Source: Halobacteriovorax marinus SJ (GTDB lineage Bacteria > Bdellovibrionota > Bacteriovoracia > Bacteriovoracales > Bacteriovoracaceae). Taken from it: a stretch of 64,000 nt of DNA. The position numbers and the translations under genes are program-made. This document shows positions 37,931-46,378 of this stretch, in pieces; the stretch's first letter is position 1; each line of letters begins with the position of its first letter. The stretch lies in contig NC_016620.1 of the NCBI RefSeq assembly GCF_000210915.2, forward strand, positions 3,286,001 to 3,350,000. The letters are read 5' to 3'. The notes below the pieces were generated by a model, which was not told where the DNA came from, searched no databases, and worked only from the letters and a program-made list of their open reading frames with translations.

Positions 37931-38210
37931 AGATACCTCAAATTATTGGCTACAATAGTGCTTATTTACATAAATCGTCTTATGTATTGTCGTATAAATA
38001 TACAATAACTGGAAACATTACAATTTGGCTAAAATCTGATTTAAAAATGAATTACAATCTGTTAAGTATCCCTTTCGATAGAAACGGATATGAAAGGCAA
38101 TATTTTCTGATCTCACACTTGATCAACTATTGTCAGGTATCATAAGTATTTGAGTTGCCATATTGTTACGCACACTATTAAAATGTAACTTTATGAAATT
38201 TGGAAGGTAA
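37931..38210. other. Divergent intergenic region, thioesterase / lpxC
   Basis: This 280-nt AT-rich region lies between divergent genes and presumably holds both promoters. A dyad-like element with TTGT, two TATA half-sites and ACAA arms sits near 37986-38007. No promoter matches well enough to name, and no gene is seen. Confidence 0.4.
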
Positions 38211-39131
38211 ATGATTTATCAACGCACTATAGCTAAAAAAGTTGAAGTCACAGGAATTGGAATTCACTCTGGTAGAAAGGTTACTATGAACCTTTATCCG
38301 GCAGAGGCCGATTACGGTATTCAATTTAAGAGAGTTGACCTTAAAGACGCTCCCGTCTTAAAGGCCGATGCAACTTCTGTTGGTGCGACTGAGAATAACA
38401 CGACTATCGGTGGCGGAATCAACGCTGTTCACACCGTAGAACACCTACTTTCAGTACTTTACGGTCTAGGTATTAATAATGCCTATATTGAAATTGATGG
38501 ACCAGAAGTTCCTATTATGGACGGATCAGGTGCATCATTTGTTTTTCTCCTAAAAGAAACTGGAATCCAGACTCTAAATAAATCGAAGAAATTTCTCGTT
38601 GTCCTTGAACCTGTTACGGTTGAAGTAGATGATAAGTGGGCCAGAATTGAGCCGGCTTCAAAGCTCATTATTGACTCAACGATTGTTTTCACTCACCCGC
38701 TCATTAAGACTCAGCAGAAGACCTTTGAGTTTTCATGCGAGAATTATATTAAAGAGATCGGTAGAGCGAGAACTTTTGGACTACTAAGAGATGTAGATAT
38801 GCTCAAGAGAAAAGGCCTAATTAAAGGTGGTTCTCTAGATAACGCTATCGTTCTCGACGAGTTTAAAGTTGTAAATAGCGATGGACTTAGATTTGGTGAT
38901 GAGTTTGTTCGTCACAAAATTCTAGATACAATCGGGGACATCAGTCTTCTCGGCTACGAAGTTGCTGGAAAAATTACGACTTTTAAATCTGGTCACAACC
39001 TTCACAACCTTCTTTGTAGAAAACTGCTAGAAACTCCATCTGCCTATGAGATTGTTTCTGCAAACTCTCTGCAAAAAGAAGCTGTCGAAGCCTTTGATCT
39101 TCCTCAGAATATCTTTCCAACATTTGCCTAA
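38211..39131 (+). CDS. lpxC: UDP-3-O-acyl-N-acetylglucosamine deacetylase
   Basis: LpxC performs the committed step of lipid A synthesis, a zinc-dependent deacetylation. The 306-residue product has family length and starts QRTIAKKVEVTGIGIHSG. Zinc ligands lie in AVHTVEHLLS (HTVEH at 74-78) and in the later RHKILDTIGD segment; IMDGSGASF is also typical. It is monocistronic, away from a dcw cluster. Its presence indicates an LPS-containing outer membrane. Confidence 0.98.
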   Translation: MIYQRTIAKKVEVTGIGIHSGRKVTMNLYPAEADYGIQFKRVDLKDAPVLKADATSVGATENNTTIGGGINAVHTVEHLLSVLYGLGINNAYIEIDGPEVPIMDGSGASFVFLLKETGIQTLNKSKKFLVVLEPVTVEVDDKWARIEPASKLIIDSTIVFTHPLIKTQQKTFEFSCENYIKEIGRARTFGLLRDVDMLKRKGLIKGGSLDNAIVLDEFKVVNSDGLRFGDEFVRHKILDTIGDISLLGYEVAGKITTFKSGHNLHNLLCRKLLETPSAYEIVSANSLQKEAVEAFDLPQNIFPTFA

Positions 39132-39232
39132 AATTTAGACTCAGTCTTACTCTTTTACACACTTTCTATGATCGCAATTAATGTTCTGATATAAGTAACT
39201 ACTATTTATTTTACTTAAACACAGGACACGTT

Positions 39233-39859
39233 ATGAAAGCAATCATTGCAGGGTTAATACTGGCTACTTCACTATCATCTTTAGCATCTCAAAATGCATC
39301 AATTGTTAAAGTTTTCGATGGAACAAATGCTACTTGTAAGACAAGCCAAGATGCTTATCGCTATAAATTACAAGCTCACCTTGTTAAGCAAGCAAAGTAT
39401 GAGATCAATGGTGATAACCTTGAGCTTGATTTAAAAGCAACAATGCTCTCATGTGATAAAACAGAGACTGGATATTCTTTTAGTAAAGCTAACCTTTTCG
39501 ATACTTTCACTTACCAAGTTCTTATGTCTGTTGATGAAAATGGTGAGGCAGTATTTAGTACTGTTGAAGTTTCTACAAATGAAGCAGAAGTTGTTCTTTT
39601 CGACAATAAAACTTACCAAAAAGTTGTCTCTATCGAATCTAAAAATAACTCAACTAAGACAACTGAATACAGTGCATCTGTAGCACTTGATAAAGTTCTT
39701 AATGCTTCTGAGCTAGAGAAGTTTAATGCTGGTGAAGAAGTTCAAAAGACATTAGATCTTTTCTTAAAGAGAAATATCAATGTTGAAAACGGTGAGCTTA
39801 ACATGAGATATACACAGTCTTATGGTGCATTCAGACTGAAACTAAAATTAAAGAAGTAA
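39233..39859 (+). CDS. Secreted protein, unknown function
   Basis: The 208-residue product has a signal peptide (1-18, ending LSSLAS) and a mature domain of alternating beta strands with one Cys pair. No family is recognised. An ACAGGACACG sequence precedes the ATG and gives the ribosome-binding site. It is convergent with ruvB, which starts 1 nt past its stop. Confidence 0.7.
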   Translation: MKAIIAGLILATSLSSLASQNASIVKVFDGTNATCKTSQDAYRYKLQAHLVKQAKYEINGDNLELDLKATMLSCDKTETGYSFSKANLFDTFTYQVLMSVDENGEAVFSTVEVSTNEAEVVLFDNKTYQKVVSIESKNNSTKTTEYSASVALDKVLNASELEKFNAGEEVQKTLDLFLKRNINVENGELNMRYTQSYGAFRLKLKLKK

Positions 39860-39860
39860 T

Positions 39861-40853
39861 TTAAATAGAGAGGAGATGCTTTTTAGCTTTCTCAGAAATC
39901 TCTCGACCTCTTGGGGTTCTAATTAAGAACCCCTCTTTTAAGAGAAACGGCTCATAGACATCTTCAATCGTCGTTCGATCCTCAGATAACGTAGCACAAA
40001 GAGCTTCAATACCTACAGGACCTCCGGCGTAATAGTCATGTATAACCTCCAACACTTTTCGGTCCATTCTATCTAGGCCATACTCATCGATCTCCATCAG
40101 ATCTAAAGCCTTTGCAACAGCTTCTTCACAAATAGATTCCTTACTCTCCACAACAGCAAAGTCTCTCACTCTTCTAAGTATGCGGTTAGCAATTCTTGGA
40201 GTCCCTCTTGAACATCTTGCTATATGATTTTTAGCTTCACCTTCAAGGCCAATAGAGAGCTTCTTAGAGTTATTCTCTACTATTTTTGCAAGTTCACTAT
40301 GCTCATAGAAATCAAAGTGCAGGTGGGCCATGAAGCGGTCCCTAAGTGGGCTTGAAAGAAGTCCTGAACGAGTAGTTGCTCCAATCAAAGTAAAAGGAGA
40401 TATTGAAATCTCCATTGTTCTGGCCGAAGCACCCTCACCTATTAGGATATCTAGTCTATAGTCTTCCATGGCAGAATAAAGTATTTCCTCAACGGATATA
40501 TTCATTCTATGAATTTCATCAATAAAGAGAACGTCACCTTCTTCTAAATTAGTAAGGATTGCTGCGAGATCACCCTTCTTCTCAATAGCAGGACCAGAGA
40601 TAACGTGAAGATGAGAGCCTAAAGCACTTGCAATGATCATCGCCAAAGAAGTCTTTCCTAAACCAGGAGGGCCAGAGAGGAGAACGTGGTCCATCGCCTG
40701 CTTTCTAATTTTTGCTGACTCGACCATCACTTCTATATTTTGCACGACTTTTCTCTGTCCAATATATTCAGAGAAATCTTTCGGTCTTAGAAAGATTTCC
40801 TGTCTACTTTCTTCTCTAGAACTATTGCTATCAAAAACTCTTTCTTCACTCAT
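39861..40853 (-). CDS. ruvB: Holliday junction helicase RuvB
   Basis: RuvB is the hexameric AAA+ motor that drives branch migration with RuvA. The 330-residue product has Walker A GPPGLGKT (61-68), Walker B FIDEIHRM, sensor 1 GATTRSGLLSSPLRDRF, and the C-terminal winged-helix DNA-binding domain. It starts 1 nt after ruvA, in the order ruvC-ruvA-ruvB. Confidence 0.98.
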   Translation of the reverse strand: MSEERVFDSNSSREESRQEIFLRPKDFSEYIGQRKVVQNIEVMVESAKIRKQAMDHVLLSGPPGLGKTSLAMIIASALGSHLHVISGPAIEKKGDLAAILTNLEEGDVLFIDEIHRMNISVEEILYSAMEDYRLDILIGEGASARTMEISISPFTLIGATTRSGLLSSPLRDRFMAHLHFDFYEHSELAKIVENNSKKLSIGLEGEAKNHIARCSRGTPRIANRILRRVRDFAVVESKESICEEAVAKALDLMEIDEYGLDRMDRKVLEVIHDYYAGGPVGIEALCATLSEDRTTIEDVYEPFLLKEGFLIRTPRGREISEKAKKHLLSI

Positions 40854-40854
40854 A

Positions 40855-41505
40855 CTATACTTCTTTTAAAACAAGATGAACTAATTGCTCTGGCTTAGAA
40901 ATTTCATTGGTAGCCAATATTTTTTGTGCCAAAGGAATGATCTTCTCTTCTTTAAACCCTAGTTCCTTACATGCCATGATAGCGTCTTTGATGATAAGCT
41001 CTTGATTATCACTTTCTCTATGGACACTCTCTTCTTGCTCAGAAGTACTGAGCTCAGGAATTTGAATTGCAGGAACGTCTTGAATTCCCTTTGACTTATT
41101 CGAGTACATTTTTATTTTTGAAATTTTATTTTGTAAGTCTAAAATCATTTGAGCTGCGGCCTTATTGCCAATACCCGGTGCTTTAGTCAGAGACTTCTTA
41201 TCGTCAAAGAGAATAGAGTTGATAATTTGATCAACACCTAAAGCTCCCACTAAACTAAAGGCCGACTTAGGACCAACCCCTTTAACACTTGTTAAAAGTT
41301 CAAATAATTTCTTTTCGCGAATCGTTTTAAATCCATATAACTCTTCACTTGCTTCTTTTATGACATGTGAAATAAAGATAGAAGCACTTTTACCTTCTGG
41401 TAGAACTTGATTGATATAAACTTGATATCCAATTCCTGAGTTAGTGAGAACAACAGCTTCTACACCATCGCTAAAAATTACTTCACCCTGTAAGTGTCCA
41501 ATCAT
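40855..41505 (-). CDS. ruvA: Holliday junction DNA-binding protein RuvA
   Basis: RuvA binds four-way junctions as tetramers and loads RuvB. The 216-residue product has an N-terminal OB fold starting MIGHLQGEVI. A tandem helix-hairpin-helix domain follows (LLTSVKGVGPKSAFSLV, then LTKAPGIGNKAAAQMILDL). After a variable acidic linker comes the C-terminal RuvB-binding domain. It is 3 nt downstream of ruvC. Confidence 0.97.
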   Translation of the reverse strand: MIGHLQGEVIFSDGVEAVVLTNSGIGYQVYINQVLPEGKSASIFISHVIKEASEELYGFKTIREKKLFELLTSVKGVGPKSAFSLVGALGVDQIINSILFDDKKSLTKAPGIGNKAAAQMILDLQNKISKIKMYSNKSKGIQDVPAIQIPELSTSEQEESVHRESDNQELIIKDAIMACKELGFKEEKIIPLAQKILATNEISKPEQLVHLVLKEV

Positions 41506-41508
41506 AAT

Positions 41509-42048
41509 CTATATCCTATCTTTGAATACACTTTTCAAACTCCTTCCCCTTGAAGCCTTCTTTGTCACACCCTTAAGTGCGGCATTACCTAGACTATGGC
41601 AAAGAGCAATGGCCAGCGCATCTGACTCATCATTCGTTTTAAATTCTATTTTTCCAAAAATCATTCCAAGGGTTTTCTCTATAGCCGCTTTATCAGCATG
41701 CCCATAACCACTCACAGACTGCTTAATGAGAGTTGGTGAATATTCAAAAACACTTCCTTGATAACTTGGTATAATGGCCGCCAACATCGCTCCTCTAGCC
41801 TGAGCTAGCTTGGCCAGAGAATTCACATTCTTTACAAAGATCAAAGACTCTAGTGCTACCTCATCTGGACGATACTCTTCAATTAATTCACAAATTGATT
41901 GATGAATAACACCCAATCTATCTAAGAAATTATCAATTTTATCGTATTTCAAAACACCGGATGCGAGATAGGTTGTCTTTCTTCCCTCTTTTTCTATGAG
42001 GGCCCAGCCGGCCTTTCTCGAACCTGGATCGATACCAAGAATTTTCAT
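41509..42048 (-). CDS. ruvC: Holliday junction resolvase RuvC
   Basis: RuvC cuts Holliday junctions symmetrically. The 179-residue product has the RNase H-like fold with the acidic metal ligands Asp7 (GIDPGSRKAGW), Glu in EVALESLIF (near residue 67) and Asp in NDESDALAIALCH. It is the first of the three ruv genes. A short GTG-start gene lies 40 nt upstream and may be co-transcribed. Confidence 0.97.
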   Translation of the reverse strand: MKILGIDPGSRKAGWALIEKEGRKTTYLASGVLKYDKIDNFLDRLGVIHQSICELIEEYRPDEVALESLIFVKNVNSLAKLAQARGAMLAAIIPSYQGSVFEYSPTLIKQSVSGYGHADKAAIEKTLGMIFGKIEFKTNDESDALAIALCHSLGNAALKGVTKKASRGRSLKSVFKDRI

Positions 42049-42088
42049 ATTTCTATCTTACATGGCAGACACAAGATACGTCTAGAAA

Positions 42089-42262
42089 CTATCCCTGTCC
42101 TTTTGATTTAACAAAGCTACCAAAGTAGAAGGCTAAAGAACCTCCAACTAATTGGATCAATTCAACCTGACCGTAGTCCCCTTTATTGATCCCAGCAAAG
42201 AGACAAAGCCCCACGGAAGCAAAACCAATCAATTGTAGACCAAGACCTAGGTAAAATAGCAC
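42089..42262 (-). CDS. 57-residue two-TM protein with GTG start, upstream of ruvC
   Basis: Minus-strand translation from GTG at 42262 gives a 57-residue protein. Two hydrophobic segments (about residues 2-25 and 34-51) flank a short polar loop NKGDYGQVE, and the tail is basic (KSKGQG). The GTG is preceded at 6 nt by AAGGGG, a good ribosome-binding site. There is no longer in-frame ATG. It occupies most of the otherwise empty 42049-42392 gap. It resembles small inner-membrane proteins of unknown role. Confidence 0.55.
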   Translation of the reverse strand: MLFYLGLGLQLIGFASVGLCLFAGINKGDYGQVELIQLVGGSLAFYFGSFVKSKGQG

Positions 42263-42392
42263 TGATAACCCCTTAGTTGTTTAAAATCCGTACTATAAAA
42301 GGTATAAATAGAAAGATCAAAACAAAGATTTACAATTAGAAACACTAATGTATTATATTAGAAAAACTAATCCTTAATTCAGCGAGGAATCT

Positions 42393-43265
42393 GTGAGCGA
42401 TAATAAAACTCTTATTCTAAAGTCGGCTCCCATTGTAAAAAAGTCACTCGAAGAGCTTAGCGCTAGAAGCAAGGCCCTTATCGATTCTGGCATCACTCCT
42501 TGCATGAAGGTTATTTTGGTAGGAGATAATCCTGCCAGCATCATTTACACCAGAAATAAAAAGAGATTTATGGAGAAGTTTGGCGCTGAGTGCGAAATTA
42601 TCAAACTCGACAAAGACCTCACAGAGAAAGAATTTCTGGCCCGAGTAGATCAAATCTCTGGAGATGAGAAAACTCATGGCTGCTTTGTTCAGCTTCCTCT
42701 TCCTAAGCACTTATCCCATATCGATGTTGGTGAGCTCATTCCTCCACACAAAGATGTAGATGGCTTTAATAAGGCCAATATTATTAGCCTTTACAAGGGT
42801 GAGACTGGTGAGGGAAGCCTTATTCCATGTACACCAAAAGGAATCGTTACACTTTGTGATTACTACGGAATTGAGCTTAGTTCTAAGAATATTGTGGTCA
42901 TTGGGAGAAGTTTGATTGTCGGCAAGCCTTTAAGTATGTTGCTCTCAAATCACAATGCAACCATTACGCTCTGTCACTCTAAAACAAAGAACCTCGAAGC
43001 TCACACGAAAGCTGCAGATATTATTATCACGGCCATTGGCGTACCTAAGTTCCTGAAAAGGGAGCATCTCAGTGATTCAAAAGAACAATACATTATTGAC
43101 GTTGGTATTAATCAAAACGAAGACGGCACTCTTTGCGGAGATGTCGACTTTAAAAACGTTTCAGATCACGTAGCTGGGCTTACTCCTGTTCCAGGTGGAA
43201 TCGGTCCAATGACCATTCTCTCTCTGGCCCAAAACCTTTTACAAGCTGCCGAAAAGAGCTTATAA
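42393..43265 (+). CDS. folD: Methylenetetrahydrofolate dehydrogenase / cyclohydrolase
   Basis: FolD interconverts 5,10-methylene- and 10-formyl-THF with NADP. The 290-residue product starts at a GTG preceded by GAGG. It shows the cyclohydrolase YxxxK pair (Tyr52, Lys56), QLPLPKHL, HPHKDVDGF-like PPHKDVDGFN, and VVIGRSLIVGKPLSMLL for nucleotide binding. It is 44 nt before gcvT, forming a one-carbon operon folD-gcvT-gcvH. Confidence 0.97.
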   Translation: MSDNKTLILKSAPIVKKSLEELSARSKALIDSGITPCMKVILVGDNPASIIYTRNKKRFMEKFGAECEIIKLDKDLTEKEFLARVDQISGDEKTHGCFVQLPLPKHLSHIDVGELIPPHKDVDGFNKANIISLYKGETGEGSLIPCTPKGIVTLCDYYGIELSSKNIVVIGRSLIVGKPLSMLLSNHNATITLCHSKTKNLEAHTKAADIIITAIGVPKFLKREHLSDSKEQYIIDVGINQNEDGTLCGDVDFKNVSDHVAGLTPVPGGIGPMTILSLAQNLLQAAEKSL

Positions 43266-43309
43266 AGTTTATCAAAATTGATTTTTATTCCTAGATAAAG
43301 GAGGCATAA

Positions 43310-44389
43310 ATGAGCCTTTTAAAAACATCACTACATCAAAAACACGTTGAACTCGGAGCAAAGATGGCCGCATTCGCTGGCTACGATATGCCTCTGCAAT
43401 ATTCTTCCGTTAAAGAAGAATCTATTGCCGTTAGAAATTCAATCGGAGTGTTTGATGTTTCTCACATGGGTGAATTCTTTGTTACAGGAAAAGATGCTGT
43501 CGCCTTTGTTGACTATATAATTACAAATGATTTTGCGGGAGCTGAGCTTGAGAAAGCAGTTTACTCGCCACTTTGCCGTGAAGATGGAACTGTTATTGAC
43601 GACCTCATTGCATATAAACTTGGAAGTGAAAAAGTTCTTATCTGCGTAAACGCGGCCAATATTGAAAAAGACTGGAGTTGGATTTCTTCACATACGCAAG
43701 GTTTCGAAATAGAGCTTGTAAATAAATCGAATGACTACTCTTTATTAGCCGTTCAAGGTCCTAAGGCGCAAGAAGTTTTAAAGTCAATTGAGATTATTAA
43801 CGACTCAGACGAGCTTGTTTATTATAGCGCTAAAGAACTAACGAGAATGAATGAGCAAATTATTGTTGCTCGTACTGGTTATACTGGGGAAGATGGATTT
43901 GAAGTTTTCACTTCTCACGAAATGGCCCAAACTCTTTGGCAAAAACTTTTAGATGCCGGAGCCACTCCTTGTGGTCTGGCCTCAAGAGACGTTCTAAGAC
44001 TTGAAGTTTGTTACCCGCTATACGGTCATGAACTCAATGATGAACTTACTCCACTAGATGCTTCACTTAAGTGGACAGTAAAAGGAGCAAAAGAGAAATT
44101 TATTGGAAAAGAAGCCCTTGAAGGTGCAGTTTCTAAGAAGAGACTTGTTAAGCTAAGCCTCGACAAAGGGATTCCACGCGAAGGATATAATATCTTGAAT
44201 ATGTCAGATGAAGTTATCGGCGTTGTTACTTCAGGAACAATGTCTGTAGAGCTTTCTAAAGGTATTGCTCTTGGCCTTGTAGACCGCGATAAATTTCCAG
44301 AAGATAAGAAGTTTAAAATTAATATTAGAAAGAATAATATAGAAGCTAATTACCATGCAAAAGCATTTGTCACAGGAGGACACAAGTAA
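43310..44389 (+). CDS. gcvT: Glycine cleavage system T protein (aminomethyltransferase)
   Basis: GcvT moves the aminomethyl carbon from the lipoyl arm of GcvH to THF, making methylene-THF and ammonia. The 359-residue product has MAAFAGYDMPLQY, DVSHMGEF, ARTGYTGEDGFEVF and GLASRDVLRLEVCYPLYGHEL, all conserved. The ribosome-binding site AAGGAGG is strong. Its stop overlaps the gcvH start (TAATG). gcvP genes are not in the window. Confidence 0.97.
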   Translation: MSLLKTSLHQKHVELGAKMAAFAGYDMPLQYSSVKEESIAVRNSIGVFDVSHMGEFFVTGKDAVAFVDYIITNDFAGAELEKAVYSPLCREDGTVIDDLIAYKLGSEKVLICVNAANIEKDWSWISSHTQGFEIELVNKSNDYSLLAVQGPKAQEVLKSIEIINDSDELVYYSAKELTRMNEQIIVARTGYTGEDGFEVFTSHEMAQTLWQKLLDAGATPCGLASRDVLRLEVCYPLYGHELNDELTPLDASLKWTVKGAKEKFIGKEALEGAVSKKRLVKLSLDKGIPREGYNILNMSDEVIGVVTSGTMSVELSKGIALGLVDRDKFPEDKKFKINIRKNNIEANYHAKAFVTGGHK

Positions 44390-44775
44390 TGTCTCACAAC
44401 GTTCCTAAAGAATTAAAGTACACAACAGACCACGAATGGGCCCAGCTTGAGGGTGATATTGTAACAGTTGGAATTACTGACTTCGCACAATCTTCACTTG
44501 GAGATATTGTCTTTGTTGAGCTTCCAGAAGTTGGAGATGAACTTTCAAAAGAAGACTCATTTGGTGTTGTAGAATCTATCAAGTCAGTTAGTGACCTTTA
44601 CTCTCCACTTGCTGGAGAAGTTGTTGAAATAAATTCAGAGCTTGTTGATTCTCCAGAGTCTTGTAATGAATCTCCATATGGTTCATGGATGATTAAACTT
44701 AAAGTTGAATCAGCAGATGAGTTCAACTCTCTAATGACTCCAGAAGCATACTCTGAACATTGCGAAAGCCTTTAA
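44389..44775 (+). CDS. gcvH: Glycine cleavage system H protein
   Basis: GcvH carries the lipoyl arm that shuttles the aminomethyl group between GcvP, GcvT and GcvL. The 128-residue product has the lipoylation site VVESIKSVSDLYSP with Lys65 and the expected GDIVFVELPEVG strand. It is the last gene of folD-gcvT-gcvH and is followed by a strong hairpin. Confidence 0.98.
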   Translation: MSHNVPKELKYTTDHEWAQLEGDIVTVGITDFAQSSLGDIVFVELPEVGDELSKEDSFGVVESIKSVSDLYSPLAGEVVEINSELVDSPESCNESPYGSWMIKLKVESADEFNSLMTPEAYSEHCESL

Positions 44776-44787
44776 ATAGTAGTTTAA

Positions 44788-44808
44788 TTGGGGACTCAAA
44801 GTCCCCAA
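44788..44808 (+). terminator. Hairpin after gcvH
   Basis: TTGGGGACT / AGTCCCCAA form a perfect 9-bp stem with a 3-nt loop, 12 nt after the gcvH stop. The tail is CTTTC rather than a full U-tract. The rest of 44809-45047 is AT-rich with no gene found. Confidence 0.6.
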
Positions 44809-45047
44809 CTTTCAATGCAAGTAAAAAATCAAAAAAAATCATTGTCCCCCTGTCAACTCTGCCTAACTAAAAAATACATGATTTATCTCAAATAAATTCT
44901 AACTTTTTCTAAGTTCAATATTTCGAGAAATTTTTTTTACAGATTGTAATATTTTCCCTTTACGAAAGGCCCTCAAACTCGCATACTGGCTCTCGTTCTC
45001 AACGGAATACCATTCATAATTTTTGATTATATAGGTTTAAAAAATAT

Positions 45048-45359
45048 ATGATTTCTGAAACACAAGAATCTGTTCAACTTCTAAATACGGCTATCATTAA
45101 GAGCAAAGAGAAGAAAATAGATAATAATTTTGAAGATCGTTTAGCGGAAGCATGTCACTCTCCAGAAATGGAAGCACTTTCTGTCGCAATTACTTTCCTT
45201 GCAGAAAAAAGAAAAATCTCTCGTGACCAAGCGGCTATTTCACTTATTGAAAGAATGAGAGAACTCGACTCTATCTGGAACGATTATGTAATGATGGAAG
45301 GTATCAGTAACTTGAAAGATTTGCTGACAAAATCTAATAGACCTTCTCAACAACAATAA
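45048..45359 (+). CDS. Small soluble protein, unknown function
   Basis: The 103-residue product is predicted mainly helical and charged, with no signal peptide or TM segment and no recognised domain. It starts at an ATG with no obvious ribosome-binding site: the upstream sequence is an A-run after TATATAGG. A start further downstream at Met40 (MEALSVAITF) is possible. It ends 2 nt before the convergent TonB-type gene. Confidence 0.6.
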   Translation: MISETQESVQLLNTAIIKSKEKKIDNNFEDRLAEACHSPEMEALSVAITFLAEKRKISRDQAAISLIERMRELDSIWNDYVMMEGISNLKDLLTKSNRPSQQQ

Positions 45360-45361
45360 CT

Positions 45362-46315
45362 CTAAGACTTAACAACGAATCCCCATTCAATTTGTGCGCG
45401 ACCATTTTTAATTAATCCAGCAGGTGGATTAGGAAATGGTCCAGCTCTATTAAATGATTCAATTGCAGCACTATCTAGCTCATTAATTCCACTTGTGCTC
45501 TTCACTTTAACTTCTAGAATATTTCCATTTTGATCAATTGTGATTTTAAGTGCCGTAACCTTATTTACATCACTCGCAAGTCTTCGACCTGACTTCCACA
45601 TTTTTTCTGCTTGCTTGCGAAGAGAGTCTCCCCAGTACTGCTCAAGCTTCTGTCTAATTCTAAAGTAGAAACCATAGTACTTATATTCAACCGTATTAAG
45701 TCTCGTCATATCGGCCAGTGGAATCTCATCCATAAAGTCATTATTTTGAGCTAATCCTCTCGATTTCTTATGACCATTTTTCAACCCAAGTGCTGGTGCA
45801 CTCTTAGTCACAGGTTGTGCAAGGGCAAGGTTGCCAAGAGAGAGATCTTCAAATTTAATTTTCTTCTTATTCTTATTTTTAACAATTTTTTTAGAAGGAC
45901 TCTTTGTAGCCTTCTTTGCCTTTCCAAGACTAGAGCTCTTACTAGATGTTTGTGCTTGTTTACTTCCATTTCTAACGCCAATTCCTGCAGCCTTAAAGCT
46001 ACCATTAATTGCCGCCTTAGTTTGCCTCTCAACCATCTGGCTTTGCTTGCCAAGATACTTCGCATCTCTAGGAGTTTGTGTTGTTTTCTTTAGCTCTGTA
46101 TTTACTATCTGCTTTGGTTTTTTAGAGTTGCTTCTAAACACAAGCTTAACTCTCTTCTCTTTCTTTTGTTCAACAACAATTTTTTTAGATGATGACCAAT
46201 CGACTTTTGAAAAGATAAATCCTAAGTGAATAAATGCAGAAAAGAGAATTGAGTATAAAACAAAATTTTTAAATTGCTTATTTTCGCTATTAAATTTTTG
46301 GTTTTCTCTACTCAT
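45362..46315 (-). CDS. TonB-family energy-transducer-like protein
   Basis: The 317-residue product has one N-terminal TM segment (about 20-36). A long Lys/Ser-rich periplasmic linker follows (about 45-165). The C-terminal TonB-like domain (about 225-317) includes ALKITIDQNGNILEVKVKSTSGINELDSAAIESFNRAGPFPNPP. Such proteins pass proton-motive energy to outer-membrane partners or serve gliding or secretion complexes; no ExbB/ExbD is nearby, so the partner is unknown. It lies 63 nt after PBP1A in the same direction. Confidence 0.82.
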   Translation of the reverse strand: MSRENQKFNSENKQFKNFVLYSILFSAFIHLGFIFSKVDWSSSKKIVVEQKKEKRVKLVFRSNSKKPKQIVNTELKKTTQTPRDAKYLGKQSQMVERQTKAAINGSFKAAGIGVRNGSKQAQTSSKSSSLGKAKKATKSPSKKIVKNKNKKKIKFEDLSLGNLALAQPVTKSAPALGLKNGHKKSRGLAQNNDFMDEIPLADMTRLNTVEYKYYGFYFRIRQKLEQYWGDSLRKQAEKMWKSGRRLASDVNKVTALKITIDQNGNILEVKVKSTSGINELDSAAIESFNRAGPFPNPPAGLIKNGRAQIEWGFVVKS

Positions 46316-46378
46316 AAAATTCCCTAGAGCTTAGACACTCTAGAGAACTTATCGGACCATTTTTAAAAATATTTATGC

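Noticed and set aside
44868-45060. A repeated A-run plus ATGATTT motif before the 103-residue gene
   Set aside because: Two short similar strings in very AT-rich DNA are expected by chance.
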